Of a stretch of 6,764 bases of DNA, positions 5,982 through 6,764 are shown piece by piece. Under the pieces are notes generated by a model that searched no databases, had not been told where the DNA came from, and saw only the letters and a program-made list of their open reading frames with translations. Within the stretch, counting starts at the first letter, position 1; every line of letters begins with the position of its first letter. A program made the translations under genes and the position numbers. Source of the DNA: Treponema sp. (GTDB lineage Bacteria; Spirochaetota; Spirochaetia; Treponematales; UBA12059); the NCBI GenBank assembly GCA_012517645.1, contig JAAYUR010000023.1, positions 1-6,764 of the forward strand, in the 5' to 3' direction.

Positions 5982-6674
5982 ATGAAACGAATCCTGCCGA
6001 TGCTCGTGCTTCTAGCCGCCGCTGGCCTGGCCGCCGCCCAGGCCGGCGCCCCCTTGGCGGTGATCAAGCAGGTGGCCGGGACCGTGGAGCTCAAGGCCCC
6101 CGGAAAGGACTGGGTTCCCGCCAAGGCCGGAGCGACCCTGACCAAGGACACCCTGATCTCCACGGCCTTCAAGAGCGTGGCCGTCATATCCGTCGGGGCC
6201 TCCACCCTGACGGTCAAACCCCTGACCCGGCTCTCCCTCGAGGAGATAGCCCGGCTGGAGGGTTCCGAAACCGTCCGCCTGGCCCTGCTCTCGGGCCGGG
6301 TGCGCGCGGACGTGGCGCCCCCGGCGGGGGGCAAGACGGACTTCTCCGTGAAGAGCCCCACCGCCACCGCCTCCGTCCGGGGCACCGGGTTCGACCAGGA
6401 CGCGACGAACCTGAGGGTGGAGGAAGGGAACGTCGAGTTCACCGGCCCCGACGGACAGCCCGTCCAGGTCGGCGCGGGCCAGTCCAGCACCATCGGCGAG
6501 GACGGCGGCGCCGTGCCCCCGAAGGACATGCCCGACCAGGCCCTCTCTCCGCCGCCCCCCGCGGGAGTGGACGGATCGATCCTCTCCTTTGTGCAGGGCC
6601 TGGTGGACAACTCCGGGGCCTCCTGGGGAACCGTGGACCTGCGGTTCAACCCGTGGGTGGCTCCCATAGAATGA
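5982..6674 (+). CDS. Periplasmic FecR-domain protein
   Basis: This 230-residue exported protein carries a stand-alone FecR domain. The signal peptide covers 1-21, with AAAQAG at the likely cleavage site and no lipobox. The FecR domain spans about 24-172: an early VIKQVAGTVELK strand (27-38), a KDTLISTAFKSVAVISVGAS segment (55-74), LSGRVRADV (103-111), and the hallmark SPTATASVRGTGFD (125-138) followed by LRVEEGNVEF. A Pro-rich linker (about 179-193) leads to a short tail, about 197-230, ending in DLRFNPWVAPIE. In the Fec iron-citrate system FecR is an inner-membrane anti-sigma protein. Here the cytoplasmic anti-sigma part and its transmembrane helix are missing and no sigma-factor gene is adjacent, so a structural or ligand-sensing role in the periplasm or at the surface is more likely. 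FecR-domain genes are, as I recall, often found near CHASE2 cyclases, which fits the divergent gene here. It follows the barrel gene by 14 bases. Confidence 0.93.
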   Translation: MKRILPMLVLLAAAGLAAAQAGAPLAVIKQVAGTVELKAPGKDWVPAKAGATLTKDTLISTAFKSVAVISVGASTLTVKPLTRLSLEEIARLEGSETVRLALLSGRVRADVAPPAGGKTDFSVKSPTATASVRGTGFDQDATNLRVEEGNVEFTGPDGQPVQVGAGQSSTIGEDGGAVPPKDMPDQALSPPPPAGVDGSILSFVQGLVDNSGASWGTVDLRFNPWVAPIE

Positions 6675-6679
6675 GGAGG
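6674..6679 (+). promoter_or_regulatory. Ribosome-binding site of the downstream lipoprotein gene
   Basis: AGGAGG begins on the last base of the FecR-domain stop codon and sits six bases before the ATG at 6686. It confirms the start of the truncated last gene and its membership of the same operon. Confidence 0.8.
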
Positions 6680-6685
6680 TCGGAG

Positions 6686-6764
6686 ATGAAACATCGATAT
6701 GCGATGATCCTGGCGGCGGCCGCCGCCCTCCTGGTCCTGGGCTCCTGTGAACTCGCCCTGGGGC
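6686..6764 (+). CDS. Start of a predicted lipoprotein, cut off by the right edge
   Basis: Only 26 residues are visible: a basic start (MKHRY), a hydrophobic core rich in Ala and Leu, then LGSC with cysteine at position 21 followed by Glu. This is a signal-peptidase II lipobox (relaxed, as spirochaetes allow), so the product should be lipid-anchored. The residue after the cysteine is Glu rather than Asp, so no inner-membrane retention signal is evident. The gene follows the FecR-domain gene by 11 bases. Its function cannot be judged from this fragment. Confidence 0.8.
   Translation, partial: MKHRYAMILAAAAALLVLGSCELALG

Noticed and set aside
5651..6694. A 347-codon minus-strand frame across the barrel and FecR genes
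   Set aside because: No domain, Ser/Arg/Pro-rich, no ribosome-binding site, and fully covered by two well-supported plus-strand genes.

Overview
The window is GC-rich, with strong G/C preference at third codon positions. The exception is an AT-rich patch at about 4211-4300, inside a 206-bp divergent intergenic region. No RNA gene, insertion sequence, CRISPR array or factor-independent terminator is visible. The most likely source is a high-GC member of the Spirochaetota. This is inferred from the long CHASE2 cyclase, whose N-terminal CHASE2 segment reads like the Treponema/Spirochaeta versions, and from the run of signal-peptide proteins, an outer-membrane barrel and a lipoprotein around it. 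The taxonomic call is moderate (about 0.65) and rests on recalled family resemblance, not on a search.

Left arm (minus strand, positions 4136 to 1). A class III nucleotide cyclase with a periplasmic CHASE2 sensor (4136-1413) is followed after a single base by a PAS-GGDEF-EAL protein (1411 to beyond the left edge). One transcript therefore probably encodes both a cAMP-type cyclase and a c-di-GMP turnover protein.

Centre (4137-4342). This divergent control region holds candidate promoters for both arms, two TATAGT hexamers exactly 10 bp apart, a perfect 10-bp palindrome, and a possible folded leader just upstream of the cyclase ribosome-binding site.

Right arm (plus strand, 4343 to the end). 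Four tightly packed genes all encode exported products: a small secreted protein with SLH-like character, a predicted outer-membrane beta-barrel, a periplasmic FecR-domain protein, and the start of a lipoprotein. The junctions are an ATGA overlap, a 14-nt gap and an 11-nt gap, and each gene has a clear Shine-Dalgarno sequence, so they form one operon.

Reading the arms together (inference): the right arm builds an envelope or surface assembly, and the left arm carries a membrane sensor whose CHASE2 domain faces the same compartment and feeds two second messengers. This divergon is the most interesting aspect of the window. Nothing in the sequence proves that the two arms act together.
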